A stretch of 64,000 nucleotides of DNA from DATCZB01 sp035513215 (lineage in GTDB: Bacteria; Pseudomonadota; Gammaproteobacteria; Steroidobacterales; Rariloculaceae): positions 1 to 64,000 of the forward strand of contig DATKCK010000028.1 in the NCBI GenBank assembly GCA_035513215.1, read 5' to 3'. The position numbers were made by a program, and so were the translations under genes. Position 1 is the stretch's first letter, and each line of letters begins with the position of its first letter. This document shows positions 44,718 through 53,541 of this stretch, in pieces. The notes beneath the pieces are model-generated. The model made no database searches, had not been told where the DNA came from, and saw nothing but the letters and a program-made list of their open reading frames with translations.

Positions 44718-45227
44718 TCAGTTCAGAACCGGCGCGTCGCCGATCGAGATTTCGGGGAAGAGCTCGTAGCGGACGACCTCGCGGCTCGACTCGTCGACGA
44801 GCTCGGCGATGCGAACGGTATCCATGACCTCGACGAGGACCTGGTACTCGATGTCGGGCTCGAGCAGCACCGTCGCGTCGGCCTTGTCCGGAAACTGCCG
44901 CTTGACCCGCTGCAGATACACCGACAGCGCGCCGAGATCGTAGCTCGCGTCCGAGCTTTCGATCCGGCTCAGCGTACCCGCCGAGCGGTCGCCGACCTCG
45001 ATCGAGTCCCGGCGCACCGTGATCTCGAGCTGAAGCTCGGGCTCGGGCGGCTCGTTCTGCCCCTGGGACTCGGCGTTCGGGAGATTCAGCTCGAGCACCG
45101 CGAGACGCGAGAACACCGCGGTGATCAAAAGGAAAGGCACGAGGATGACCATCAGGTTCATGAACGCGGTGATATTGAGCTCCGCGGACTCCTTGTGGCG
45201 TCGCCTGTGGCCTCGAATGTGCTTCAT
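44718..45227 (-). CDS. ExbD/TolR family protein lacking the proton-relay Asp
   Basis: 169 residues. The layout is that of ExbD/TolR, with ELNITAFMNLMVILVPFLL as the membrane segment. The position that is an aspartate in ordinary ExbD/TolR is asparagine here (Asn24). The periplasmic domain includes LELNLPNAESQGQ and a C-terminal regulatory segment. It pairs with the Asp-bearing ExbD downstream, so the stator may be built from unlike subunits. Alignment by eye; the substitution should be checked against homologues. Confidence 0.85.
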   Translation of the reverse strand: MKHIRGHRRRHKESAELNITAFMNLMVILVPFLLITAVFSRLAVLELNLPNAESQGQNEPPEPELQLEITVRRDSIEVGDRSAGTLSRIESSDASYDLGALSVYLQRVKRQFPDKADATVLLEPDIEYQVLVEVMDTVRIAELVDESSREVVRYELFPEISIGDAPVLN

Positions 45228-45262
45228 CGTTGTTGACTCGCCCTAACAGGATCGCTAGACCC

Positions 45263-45289
45263 GGGTCAGACCCCTTTGGGGTCTGACCC
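45263..45289. repeat. Short palindrome, copy 3 of the GGGTCAGACCCC family
   Basis: GGGTCAGACCCC-TTT-GGGGTCTGACCC, 12-base perfect arms, lies between exbB and exbD within the operon. It lacks the longer CAGG-type arms of the other two copies. It may attenuate or protect the message between stator genes. Confidence 0.88.
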
Positions 45290-45306
45290 TTTGCCCACTT
45301 TGCCCA

Positions 45307-45975
45307 TCAAGCCTTCGCCGGTGCCGCCTGCTCCCCGCCGCGCTCGGTGATCGCGTTCAGGAACTTGACCGACGCCATCTCGAGGCTGTCGATGATCGCC
45401 GTCGTCTTCGTCTGTAGCACCGTATGAACGAGCAGCAGCGGAATCGCGACCATCAGGCCGAAGGCCGTCGTGTTCATCGCCACCGAGATACTGGCCGAGA
45501 GCATGTCGGCCTTCTCGGCCGGGTTCGCATTCGAGACGGCCGTGAAGGCGTTGATCAGACCGATGATCGTGCCGAGCAGCCCAAGCAGCGTCGCGATATT
45601 GGCGAAGGTGGCGAGATAGTGCGTGCGCTTCTCGAGCTTCGGCATGACCTCCATCAGGCTCTCCTCCATCGCCTGCTCGATATCCTCACGACGGCTCGCC
45701 GACCGCACGCGGTTGAGCCCGTACGTCATGATCTGCGCGATCGCGGCCTTGGACTTGCCCGTCACCTGCATGGCGCCGGAGAAGTTGCCCTGCTTGAGAT
45801 AGGGCGTCACCTTGTTCCAGAGCGTCTGGTTGTTCGCCGTCGTCATCGTCAGGTACAGCCAGCGCTCGACGGCAATGGCGAGCCCCAACGCGAGCACGAT
45901 GACGATGGGATACATGAACAGCCCGCCCTCCTGAAAGAAACTCACGATTGCGGAATAGGCTCCCATTGCATTCAC
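45307..45975 (-). CDS. ExbB/TolQ/MotA family proton-channel protein
   Basis: 222 residues with three membrane helices (about 18-38, 118-140 and 160-185). The conserved ATLLGLLGTIIGLINAF and SVAMNTTAFGLMVAIPLLLVHT segments are the proton-channel helices of the family. It is the core of the stator completed by two ExbD genes downstream. The start overlaps the preceding small gene by 4 bases (ATGA), which suggests coupled translation. Confidence 0.92.
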   Translation of the reverse strand: MNAMGAYSAIVSFFQEGGLFMYPIVIVLALGLAIAVERWLYLTMTTANNQTLWNKVTPYLKQGNFSGAMQVTGKSKAAIAQIMTYGLNRVRSASRREDIEQAMEESLMEVMPKLEKRTHYLATFANIATLLGLLGTIIGLINAFTAVSNANPAEKADMLSASISVAMNTTAFGLMVAIPLLLVHTVLQTKTTAIIDSLEMASVKFLNAITERGGEQAAPAKA

Positions 45976-46346
45976 TCCTCTTGACTGTCCCCGTGCAGGG
46001 TCTCGTAGTACGAAAGATGTCGCTCGAAAACCGACCGGTCGACCGGTGCCAGCACCTCGTCCAGCAGCGAGTTGACCGGGCGCCCGACCAGGTCGCCGAG
46101 GTCGGACCGCTTCCAGGGCACGATGTAGAGCACCTTAGGCAATTCCTGATTTCCGGTAATTGACGTGGTTCCCAGATCGAGCTGATCGACGGCGACGGGG
46201 CGCGGCCCGGCGGCGGGTCTCGGCGCTGACGGCGCCGCGCTCTCGACCGGCGCTGCGGGCTCGGGGCCATCGCTTGCGTCCTGTGCGATCGCCGCACCGG
46301 CGGCTGCCAACGCGACGACGGCGATCAGTATTCGTTTCGAGCTCAT
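45972..46346 (-). CDS. Small periplasmic protein of the ExbB operon
   Basis: 124 residues. Signal peptide ends near AAIAQ, then a Pro/Ala-rich tract, then a conserved-looking core with GNQELPKVLYIVPWKRSDLG and LVGRPVNSLLDEVLAP. I do not recognise a named family. Its place, overlapping exbB by 4 bases and following the TPR lipoprotein by 2, shows that it belongs to the machine. It may be a periplasmic linker. Confidence 0.75.
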   Translation of the reverse strand: MSSKRILIAVVALAAAGAAIAQDASDGPEPAAPVESAAPSAPRPAAGPRPVAVDQLDLGTTSITGNQELPKVLYIVPWKRSDLGDLVGRPVNSLLDEVLAPVDRSVFERHLSYYETLHGDSQEE

Positions 46347-46348
46347 GA

Positions 46349-47077
46349 TCAGTTCTCCCGTGCCACGCGCTCGGGCTCCGCGGGCAAGCCAAGACGGCGG
46401 CGCAAATCGACGATCCAGCGGCCGACGTCCTCGTCGGGCGACTGTGTAAGCGATTGATAGGCTTCGTAGTGCTCGAGCGCCTCGCCCTCGCGCTTGAGAT
46501 AGAGATCGAGCAGCACGCCGAGGTTGTAATGCGCGAGCGCGTGGGTCGGGTCGGCTTCGAGCGCCCGCCGATAGGCGGCCTCGGCCTCGGCGAATTCGCC
46601 GTGCTCGCGGTGCAGCACGCCGAGCTCGTTATTGGCGGCCGCATGATCGGGCGCTAGCGCGAGCGCCTGCTCGAGCGCGGCCTGCGCCTCCTCGTCCCTG
46701 CCGTCGCGCCGATAGAGAATCGCGAGGTTGACCCAGGGGCCCGGAAACGCCGGGTAGGCGCGCGTCAAGTCTTCGAAGGCCATCTCGGCGGCAAGCCAGT
46801 CAGCGCCGGCCATCGCCGCAAGCGCCTCCGAGAAAGCCGCGGCGGCTCGCTCCGGTACCGCGACCGGCGGCACGAGCGGCGTCGGTACGAGCGGCGTCGG
46901 CGCGGTGTCGTTGGTCCGCGCAATAGGCTCGACCACTCCGCGATCCGATACCGACGCGGGCCGGGAGCCTCCGCTGCTGCACGCCGCGACCGCGGCCAGC
47001 GTGATCGCGAGCGCAACGAGCCGGCCGTGATTACCAGATCGAGCTGACAAGACGCTCTCCTTTCTCGTACTTCGCAT
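46349..47077 (-). CDS. TPR lipoprotein
   Basis: 242 residues. The N-terminal segment ends in the lipobox VAAC, and mature residues from about 75 form at least three TPR units (for example AWVNLAILYRRDGRDEEA-like, AANNELGVLHREHGEFAEAE and ALAHYNLGVLLDLYLKREGE). It is likely anchored in the outer membrane as a scaffold. The ATG at 47077 overlaps the upstream TPR gene by 47 bases; a TTG at 47050 is an alternative start that still includes the signal. Small TPR lipoproteins are common in such motor operons. Confidence 0.82.
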   Translation of the reverse strand: MRSTRKESVLSARSGNHGRLVALAITLAAVAACSSGGSRPASVSDRGVVEPIARTNDTAPTPLVPTPLVPPVAVPERAAAAFSEALAAMAGADWLAAEMAFEDLTRAYPAFPGPWVNLAILYRRDGRDEEAQAALEQALALAPDHAAANNELGVLHREHGEFAEAEAAYRRALEADPTHALAHYNLGVLLDLYLKREGEALEHYEAYQSLTQSPDEDVGRWIVDLRRRLGLPAEPERVAREN

Positions 47078-49817
47078 ACCGGCCCGGCATCAGCGCCGCA
47101 AGCCCGGCGAGGCTCGCGGCGACCCACTCGTCGTAGACGCCGTCGGCCGTGCGCGCCGCGTTGACCTCGTGCAGCCCGATCGCTTCTTCCTCGAACGGAA
47201 ACGCCTGCTCCTCGAGCAGGATGTCGTATTGCGCGAGCTCGAGCTGCGTGAGATCCGCCGGGCGCTCGGACTCGAACAGGGCGCGGCTCAAGCCGTGATA
47301 GAGCTCGGCGAGCTGGTAGGTCGCCGCGGTCGTCACCTCGGCGACGCCGTACTCGGCCGCCTTGCGATACGCCTCGAGCGCGACCTCCATGCGCTCGCGT
47401 TTGAGCCTGAGGCTCTGCTCGAGCGGGGCGACGAGCCGCGAGACCTCGAAGGCCTGCCGCGCGGGCTCGGCGAGCGTAAGCTGCGCATGCGCCGCGAGGT
47501 AGCGGCTGCGATCGGTACGGCTCGTTCCGGCCGAGGCATCCGCGGCCACCAGCGACTCGAGCCAGCGCAGGCGCTCGCGGTCGTCGCCGCTTGCCCCGGC
47601 GAGCTCGACGAGCTGATGCCTCGCCTCGATCGCCTGCGAAAACGGCTCGGCGTAACGCTCGACGTAGCGCATCAGCACGGCCGTCGCGGCGTTCGTATCG
47701 GCGCCCGACTGATAGAGCTCGCCGGCGCGCCAGAGCGCTTCCTGGCGGATCTCCTCGGTCGCGCCGGATTCGGCGATGACTTCGAACTCGCCGGCGGCTC
47801 TTCTGTTCTGGCCGGTCTCGACGTAGGCGACGGCCAGGCTCGCCGTCGCATCCGCGGCAAGCTCGTGGGCCGGGAACGCGGCGCGGAATCCCTCGAGCAC
47901 GGGCGCGGCGCGTTGCCAGTCGCCGGCCTGGATCAGGGCCGCGGCGGCGTCGTACTCCGCCGTCGCCCGGATTGCGGAATCGGGCACCGTGCGCCCGACG
48001 CGGAGGAAGTGATCGACGGCCTCGTCGACGAGGCCCGCGGCCTGCGCCTGCTCGCCCTGACGATAGATCGACGAGGCGATGCGCTCGGTGATCTCGCCGC
48101 GATCGGGATCGTCGATCGGGACGTAGGCCTCGAGATTCAGATAGGCCGACTCGGCGGCGGCGTAGTCCTCGAGATCGAACTGCGAATGCGCGTAGACGGT
48201 CCATGCCGTGCGCTCGAGCTCCGGCGTCGTCGGAACCAGCAGGGCCTCGGCAGCAACGTCGCGCGCGCGCTCGAACTCGTCGAGCGTGAAGAGCTTCTCG
48301 GCCGCGTCCGCTCTGACCGCGGGCGCCTGCTCGTGCTCCGAATACGTCGCGCTGAACCTGAGCGCGCTGTCGATGCTCTGCCGATGCCAGGATGCGGCTT
48401 CCCCGCCGGTCAGCTCCGACTGGCGCTCGGCGTAGGCAATGAGCGCTGCATAGCCCGCCTCCGCGCTTTCCTCGTGAAACGCGTAGCCATAGGCCGTACC
48501 CTCGTACTCGGCCGCGGCCGCGGCGAAATCGCCGCTCTCGAACAGCACCTCGGCGAGCAGGAAGTTCGTGCCGGCGGCGCCCTCGTCGTCGGGAAACGAA
48601 TCGAGATAGATGCGATACCAGCGCGCCGCCTCGCCGTACTGCTCGGCGTCGCGCGATTCCTGAGCCTCGGCGTGATGGTAGGCCGCGAGATCGGTCAGAT
48701 TGGCTTTCAGATGGGCCGTGATCTCGGGCTGCTCCTCGAAGCGGCGCGTCCGCCAGTAAGGCATGCCGGCCGCATAGCGCTCGACGAAATCGCGTTTCGC
48801 ATCGAGCACGAGACCGGTGAATCCGCCCTGCTTGTAGGCCTCGATGACCTCGACCTGCACGAGCGGCGCATGCGTATGCGTCGGGTCGGCGTCGACGAAT
48901 GCGGCATAGGCGTCGGCGGCGTCCTGATACCGTTCCTGGTCGAGATAGAGATCGCCGAGCCCCGTGTAGACGATATAGGTGTAGCCTCGCGACCCGAGGT
49001 CCTCGAAGATGTCCGCGATCGAGTCGGGGCCGTCGAGGTACGAGAAGCTGATCGCGATGACGCGCAGCGTGTCGTCCATCAGCTCCTGCTCAGCGCGGCC
49101 CATCGCGGCATAGATCTCGGCGGGCTCCTCGCCCGGCAGCGTGCGATCGAGCAGGGCGAAGAACGGCTCGAGACTCGCGTCGTAGCGGAGCTGCTTGAAT
49201 CGGCTCCAGCCGAGCTTGTAGAGCGACTGCTCGTAGTAAGGCGACTCGCCGCGCTCGATCACGCTCGAGTAGGCGGCCGCGGCTTCCTCGTAGCGCTGCT
49301 CGACGAACAGCATCTCGCCGCGGCGAAACTGCGCTTCGACCCAGTGCTCGGTGTCGGGATGCTCCTCGATGAGCCGGTCGAGGATCTCGAGCGCCGCCTC
49401 GATTTCGCCGCCCGCCTCGTAGGCTCGCGAGAGCTGATACAGGACGAGATCGCTCTTCTCGTAGTCCGGATACGATTCGAGCAGCCCCTCGTACAGGTCG
49501 ATCGTGCCGCCGAGCGCATCGCCGAGCGACTCGACATTGCGCGCGAGCTCGGCCGCCTCCTCCGATTCGAGCTGAAGGTCCGCGAGCCGGCGCGTGGCCT
49601 CGGCTTGAAGCAGCGGATCGGCCGACGCGAGATCGAGGAACAGCCGGTAGCTCTCCATCGCCTTGGCGTCGCTCGATTCGATCGGCGCGCCGGGCTCGAT
49701 CTCGACGACGATGTCCTCGAGATCGCGGATCGTTCCGGTCTCCTCGGGCTCCTTGTTGCGCCCGAAAGGCCAGATCGCGGCGATCACCGCGACGGTCAGC
49801 CAGGTCGCGCCGCTCAT
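47031..49817 (-). CDS. Large TPR-repeat protein of the envelope machine
   Basis: 928 residues. A short hydrophobic N-terminus (ATWLTVAVIAAIWPFGRNKE) is followed by a continuous series of TPR-like helical repeats. The sequence has regularly spaced A/L/Y patterns, such as YQLSRAYEAGGEIEAALEIL. It appears periplasmic or membrane-tethered. Its size and operon recall the GltI-type TPR proteins of Myxococcus gliding machinery, an analogy only. Its start overlaps the preceding gene as ATGA. Confidence 0.8.
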   Translation of the reverse strand: MSGATWLTVAVIAAIWPFGRNKEPEETGTIRDLEDIVVEIEPGAPIESSDAKAMESYRLFLDLASADPLLQAEATRRLADLQLESEEAAELARNVESLGDALGGTIDLYEGLLESYPDYEKSDLVLYQLSRAYEAGGEIEAALEILDRLIEEHPDTEHWVEAQFRRGEMLFVEQRYEEAAAAYSSVIERGESPYYEQSLYKLGWSRFKQLRYDASLEPFFALLDRTLPGEEPAEIYAAMGRAEQELMDDTLRVIAISFSYLDGPDSIADIFEDLGSRGYTYIVYTGLGDLYLDQERYQDAADAYAAFVDADPTHTHAPLVQVEVIEAYKQGGFTGLVLDAKRDFVERYAAGMPYWRTRRFEEQPEITAHLKANLTDLAAYHHAEAQESRDAEQYGEAARWYRIYLDSFPDDEGAAGTNFLLAEVLFESGDFAAAAAEYEGTAYGYAFHEESAEAGYAALIAYAERQSELTGGEAASWHRQSIDSALRFSATYSEHEQAPAVRADAAEKLFTLDEFERARDVAAEALLVPTTPELERTAWTVYAHSQFDLEDYAAAESAYLNLEAYVPIDDPDRGEITERIASSIYRQGEQAQAAGLVDEAVDHFLRVGRTVPDSAIRATAEYDAAAALIQAGDWQRAAPVLEGFRAAFPAHELAADATASLAVAYVETGQNRRAAGEFEVIAESGATEEIRQEALWRAGELYQSGADTNAATAVLMRYVERYAEPFSQAIEARHQLVELAGASGDDRERLRWLESLVAADASAGTSRTDRSRYLAAHAQLTLAEPARQAFEVSRLVAPLEQSLRLKRERMEVALEAYRKAAEYGVAEVTTAATYQLAELYHGLSRALFESERPADLTQLELAQYDILLEEQAFPFEEEAIGLHEVNAARTADGVYDEWVAASLAGLAALMPGRYAKYEKGERLVSSIW

Positions 49818-51697
49818 TGGCGTCCCTCGGCCATCACGGCATCGGACTCGACCGGGAGGCTCGCGGCCGCGCGATCGTATATCGTCGCCAGCGAAAAGCG
49901 CGCCTGCACCATGTAGGTGTTGAGCCGGTCGCGCTGCGCCTCGAGCGCCTCGACGGCAACGCGCTCCAAGTGCTCCCGCTGATCGTCGAGCGCGAGCTCC
50001 GTCTGCGCCTTCAGTGCCAGCACACGCGGGCGCAGCGTCGCGATGCGCGCCGTCAGCGCGGCGAAGTCCTCGGCCCAGTTCGCGGCCGCGGTCGAGACGG
50101 CGTGATGCCGGTGCCTCGCTTCCGAGAGCTCACGGTCGAGCTCGCGCAGATCGCGCTGCCCGTTCCAGAGCCGCGCCCGATAGTCGCGCCGCAAATCCCA
50201 GAGCAAAAGCCCCTTGAAGAACCGCTGCTTCTCGATCAGCTCGGGGCCGTTCGGCTCGGAGGCGACGAGCCTGAGATCGGGCTCCATGGCCTCGAGCTCA
50301 CGCCAGATCCGTTGCTGATCGGGCGCGCCGAGCGCGACGACGTCCTCGGACTGCTCGATCGTCAGGAGCCTCGATTCGAGCGCGATTCGGCGGCGCTCGA
50401 GCGAATCGAGCTCGATCTCGCCGAGGCTCGATCGAATCGTAGGCAATCGCGTCTCATAGGCCCGCTGGCGCGTATCGAGAATGTCGTCGAAAGCGCCGAG
50501 GCTCTCGACCCAGCCCGTGAGGTTCCGGCTCATGTCGATCAAGTCGCGGTAGTTCTTGACGCCTTCCTGAAAGCCGTTGCTCGCCATCAGCTCGACGAGA
50601 TAGCGGCTCTCGTCCGTCGTCGGAATCTGATCAAGCTCGAAATACCAGCCCGTGCCTTCGCTTTGCTGCACCGCGAGCCATTCCGTCAGGAGCTTGCCGC
50701 TTCTGACCGACGCCACGGCGTCGTCGATCCGCGCGATCTCCGCCGTGAAGGTATCGATCGCGTCCACGTAGTGGTCCGCGGCCTGGGCATCGGCGTTGAG
50801 CCTCAAAAACGCATAGGGCACGGCGAGCAGCGATTCCTGGACGGCGGAGTCGAGCAGATCCCTGTCCTTGAGCGCCACCCAGGGCGCGAGCGCCGCCCGG
50901 TAGTCTTCCTGCTCGGCATCGGCCCAGCCGACGCCGAGCAGGGCCTTGTTCGAATAGGGACCGGCGAGCCGCACGCGCTGCAAGGCGGGCTTGGCCTCGA
51001 CCGGTCGCGAAGCCTGGAGCCAGGCGTAGCCGAGCGCGACATTGGCCTTGTCGCGCAGCGCGAGCATCACCTCGGACGTTTCATCGCCCGATTCCATCTG
51101 GCCGACCTCGGCCAGAATCCTGGCGCCCGCCTCAACCTCGCCGAGGCGCACGAGCGCAACGCCGATGTTGAACTTCGCATACCCGACCCATTCGTCGTCG
51201 GGGTCTTCCCAGGCTTCGAGCACGGCGAGCGCGTCGGCGAACTTAAGCTGGTCCATCAGCACCTGGGCCTCGAGCATGACGCGGTCGGGCCCAAAGGATT
51301 CGGGCAGGGCGCCCTGAATGCGCCCGAGCGCCGCTTCGGCCTCGGGCAGGTAGCCGCGCTGATGCCAGATCCTGGCAAGAAAGAACCAGGCGCGGTCGTG
51401 CAGCATCGGATCGACCGACTGCATAAGCACCTGCTCGAATACCTGTCCCGCAATCCGATGCTGGCCGTAGGAAAGATAGAGCGCGCCGAGCAGAAGATCG
51501 GCATCGCGCGCATGCGACGGAAGCTCGTTGCGCTCGAGCGCGGCGAGCAGCCGCGTCAGGGCCGCGAAATGATCGTCCTGGAAGAACTCGAACAGGATCT
51601 CACCATAAGCGAGATCCTTGACCGTTCGCTCGGGCGGATCGTCGGCCAGCGCAATCGCCGGCACCGACAGGGCGAGGAGGCTCAGGAGCCGCCGCAT
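49814..51697 (-). CDS. Exported TPR-like helical protein with coiled coil
   Basis: 627 residues with a signal peptide (MRRLLSLLALSVPAIALA). Residues about 30-330 are TPR-like (for example HDRAWFFLARIWHQRGYLPE). Residues about 360-600 are rich in Glu, Arg, Leu and Ala and predicted coiled coil. It is likely periplasmic, between the large TPR protein and an outer component. It overlaps the next gene as ATGA and follows the hypothetical gene by 3 bases. No specific family is recognised. Confidence 0.78.
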   Translation of the reverse strand: MRRLLSLLALSVPAIALADDPPERTVKDLAYGEILFEFFQDDHFAALTRLLAALERNELPSHARDADLLLGALYLSYGQHRIAGQVFEQVLMQSVDPMLHDRAWFFLARIWHQRGYLPEAEAALGRIQGALPESFGPDRVMLEAQVLMDQLKFADALAVLEAWEDPDDEWVGYAKFNIGVALVRLGEVEAGARILAEVGQMESGDETSEVMLALRDKANVALGYAWLQASRPVEAKPALQRVRLAGPYSNKALLGVGWADAEQEDYRAALAPWVALKDRDLLDSAVQESLLAVPYAFLRLNADAQAADHYVDAIDTFTAEIARIDDAVASVRSGKLLTEWLAVQQSEGTGWYFELDQIPTTDESRYLVELMASNGFQEGVKNYRDLIDMSRNLTGWVESLGAFDDILDTRQRAYETRLPTIRSSLGEIELDSLERRRIALESRLLTIEQSEDVVALGAPDQQRIWRELEAMEPDLRLVASEPNGPELIEKQRFFKGLLLWDLRRDYRARLWNGQRDLRELDRELSEARHRHHAVSTAAANWAEDFAALTARIATLRPRVLALKAQTELALDDQREHLERVAVEALEAQRDRLNTYMVQARFSLATIYDRAAASLPVESDAVMAEGRQ

Positions 51698-51700
51698 CGA

Positions 51701-52258
51701 TCACTCCCATTCCCTGACGATGAATTCCGGCTGCAGCTTGCTCTCCCGGTCGGAGATCGTGAGCTCGATGAACTTCGGGCCGATGCCTTTCTCGAACACG
51801 ACCGTCGCGCCGCGGCGATAGTCGCGCTCGTGCGTGCCGCCGCCGGTGAACATCGCGATGAGCTCGTGCTCGCCCGCGCGCAGGTTGCCGACGTAGACAC
51901 GCTGCACGCCGCCGCGATGAAGCGCATCGACCTCGCGCTCGGTATACAGGTAGCTCGTCACGTCGTTGCCGTCGAGCCTGATCTCGACCGAGTCGAGCGC
52001 AAAGAACTCGCCGACATCCATCGATAAGAAGATCGCGACCTGAGTGTTGGCGGGGAAGAGCAGCTCCTCCTCGAGCAGGAACAGATCGCGGTTGAGATCG
52101 ACGGCGAGCGTCTTGAGATCCTGCACCTGCTCGTCCAGCGTACGCGAGGCGGTGTCGATCGCGGCGCCCGAGAACGCGGGCACGGCGGGCTCCTGCTGAG
52201 CGAACGCGAATCCGCCGAGAATCACGAGAAAGAGGCCTGGCCAAAGACGCTTGCTCAT
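51701..52258 (-). CDS. Exported protein of the ExbB/TPR operon, unknown
   Basis: 185 residues. A signal peptide ends FAFAQ. The body contains a short coiled coil (LDEQVQDLKTLAVDLNRDL) followed by a beta-rich region with RVYVGNLRAGEHELIAMF, similar in style to PEGA or Ig-like domains. No family assigned. It is second in the operon, 9 bases after the TlpA-like gene, and conserved order suggests that it is a component. Confidence 0.75.
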   Translation of the reverse strand: MSKRLWPGLFLVILGGFAFAQQEPAVPAFSGAAIDTASRTLDEQVQDLKTLAVDLNRDLFLLEEELLFPANTQVAIFLSMDVGEFFALDSVEIRLDGNDVTSYLYTEREVDALHRGGVQRVYVGNLRAGEHELIAMFTGGGTHERDYRRGATVVFEKGIGPKFIELTISDRESKLQPEFIVREWE

Positions 52259-52267
52259 ACTTCGCTC

Positions 52268-52774
52268 CTACTCCGACAACAGCTCGCGCACGCGCTCGAG
52301 ATACGCGTCTTCCTCGCCGCGTCGGTATCCGGTGAACTCGAAGCGCACGAGCCCATCCCGATCGACGAGGACGACATAGGGCAGATTGTCGACGTCGTAC
52401 TGCTCACCGACCTCGCCGCCGGCATCGTGCAGCGCCGGGAATCCGACGCCGAGCGCTTGTGCCGCCGCGATGACCTGCGAGCGCTCGCGATCGAGGCTGA
52501 CGGCGAGCATCTGAAGATCGGCGCCTGCGTATCGCTCGTGGAGCCCCGCGAGGCCTTCGAGCTGCGAGCGGCACTCGCCGCACCAGCTCGCCCAGAAGGC
52601 GACGAGCACGACCTGGCCGCGGTACTCGGACAAGCGATGGTTTTTCCCGCTCGCGGCCTTGAGCACGAAGTCGGGCGCTTCGGATCCCGCGAGCTCGGCG
52701 CCGGCGGTTCCGCTCAGGGCCGCGAGCGCGAGCACCGCGATCAAGAATCTCCGTCCGAACTGCTGCACTCGCAT
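52268..52774 (-). CDS. TlpA-like thioredoxin-fold exported protein
   Basis: 168 residues. A signal sequence is followed by a TlpA/ResA-type redoxin: APDFVLKAASGK, the active site WASWCGECRSQL (CGEC) and the cis-proline loop NLPYVVLVDRDG. It probably acts in periplasmic disulfide or heme-protein redox work. It heads the ExbB/TPR run, 9 bases before the next gene. The CGEC pair is an unusual but known variant of CxxC. Confidence 0.88.
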   Translation of the reverse strand: MRVQQFGRRFLIAVLALAALSGTAGAELAGSEAPDFVLKAASGKNHRLSEYRGQVVLVAFWASWCGECRSQLEGLAGLHERYAGADLQMLAVSLDRERSQVIAAAQALGVGFPALHDAGGEVGEQYDVDNLPYVVLVDRDGLVRFEFTGYRRGEEDAYLERVRELLSE

Positions 52775-53074
52775 CCCTTCGACTGCTCGAAACCTGGACC
52801 CCCGTCCAATCCGTCAACCTTATGGTCTGGCCGGATCAGCCGCTATGAGCCAGGTCTCAGTACTACCGGATTGGGGCTCTCGCCGCGGACGCGAAGCACG
52901 AATCATGCCAATGGGGTTGGGCTGCCTAAACGGTTATTTTCAGAAGAGTTTTTTGCAACGCCGGCGGCGCCCGCGAGACGCGGGTGTCGCGATTAGCGGA
53001 CAGACCGGGCCCGCGCGAGCGGGCCCGGCCAACGTCTGCCGTGATTCGTCGCTGTCGGTGGCCGCCGACAGCGG
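52775..53074. other. Gene-free 300-base gap with two strong hairpins
   Basis: No gene is seen. Two perfect hairpins lie at its right side: CCGGGCCCGC-GCGA-GCGGGCCCGG (53005-53028, a GNRA tetraloop) and GCTGTCGG-N6-CCGACAGC (53051-53072). Both lie downstream of the PEGA lipoprotein gene on the minus strand and may end or protect its message, though no T-run follows. The left part should hold the promoter of the TlpA-led operon; no clear boxes were found. Confidence 0.6.
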
Positions 53075-53464
53075 CTAGAGCGACTGGCTCGACGCGTCCT
53101 TGTCGCGATCCGGATGAGCCTTACCCGCGGTCATCTGCTCGCAGACGAACTCGTAGGCGTGGCGCTCCTTGTATTGCGCCGCCCAGAAGATCGGCACGAC
53201 CAGATAATAGGCGCCTACGATCGCGCCGATATCCGGGCGCTCGTTGCGGCGGAAGCTGAAGTTCTGCGGCTCGCAGCCGTCCTTGCGCAGCGTGACCTCT
53301 TGAACCGTGAACGCGGGCTTCCGGTCGCGATAGCGGCCGTGCCCGGTGCCGACGTATTCGCCGTTGACGTAGATACGGGCTTGGGGATCGGTGATACGAA
53401 TCGTCGTTCCGCTCGAGCAGGCGGTCAGAGCGAAGATCGTTGCCAGGACGATGAGGTGTTTCAT
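53075..53464 (-). CDS. PEGA-like lipoprotein
   Basis: 129 residues. Lipobox LTAC ends the signal (Cys18 or so). The mature part has TTIRITDPQARIYVNGEYVG, a PEGA-type surface motif, then a beta-rich core and a hydrophobic GAIVGAYYLVVPIFWAAQY segment. Similar small lipoproteins occur near envelope genes; no function known. The start at 53464 is set by the lipobox. It stands alone between purL (upstream on this strand) and the TlpA-led operon. Confidence 0.78.
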   Translation of the reverse strand: MKHLIVLATIFALTACSSGTTIRITDPQARIYVNGEYVGTGHGRYRDRKPAFTVQEVTLRKDGCEPQNFSFRRNERPDIGAIVGAYYLVVPIFWAAQYKERHAYEFVCEQMTAGKAHPDRDKDASSQSL

Positions 53465-53541
53465 GACACGGCCTCCGGGCCCTTGGATTACCGCGATAGT
53501 ATCTCCGTTTCGACTTAAGGCAAGCTGAACAGAGGGGTCCC

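Noticed and set aside
47169..52027. Long plus-strand open frames (915 and 736 codons) opposite the TPR genes
   Set aside because: Composition is Arg/Leu/Gly-rich without domains, while the minus-strand frames give signal peptides and TPR patterns and have operon-style overlaps.
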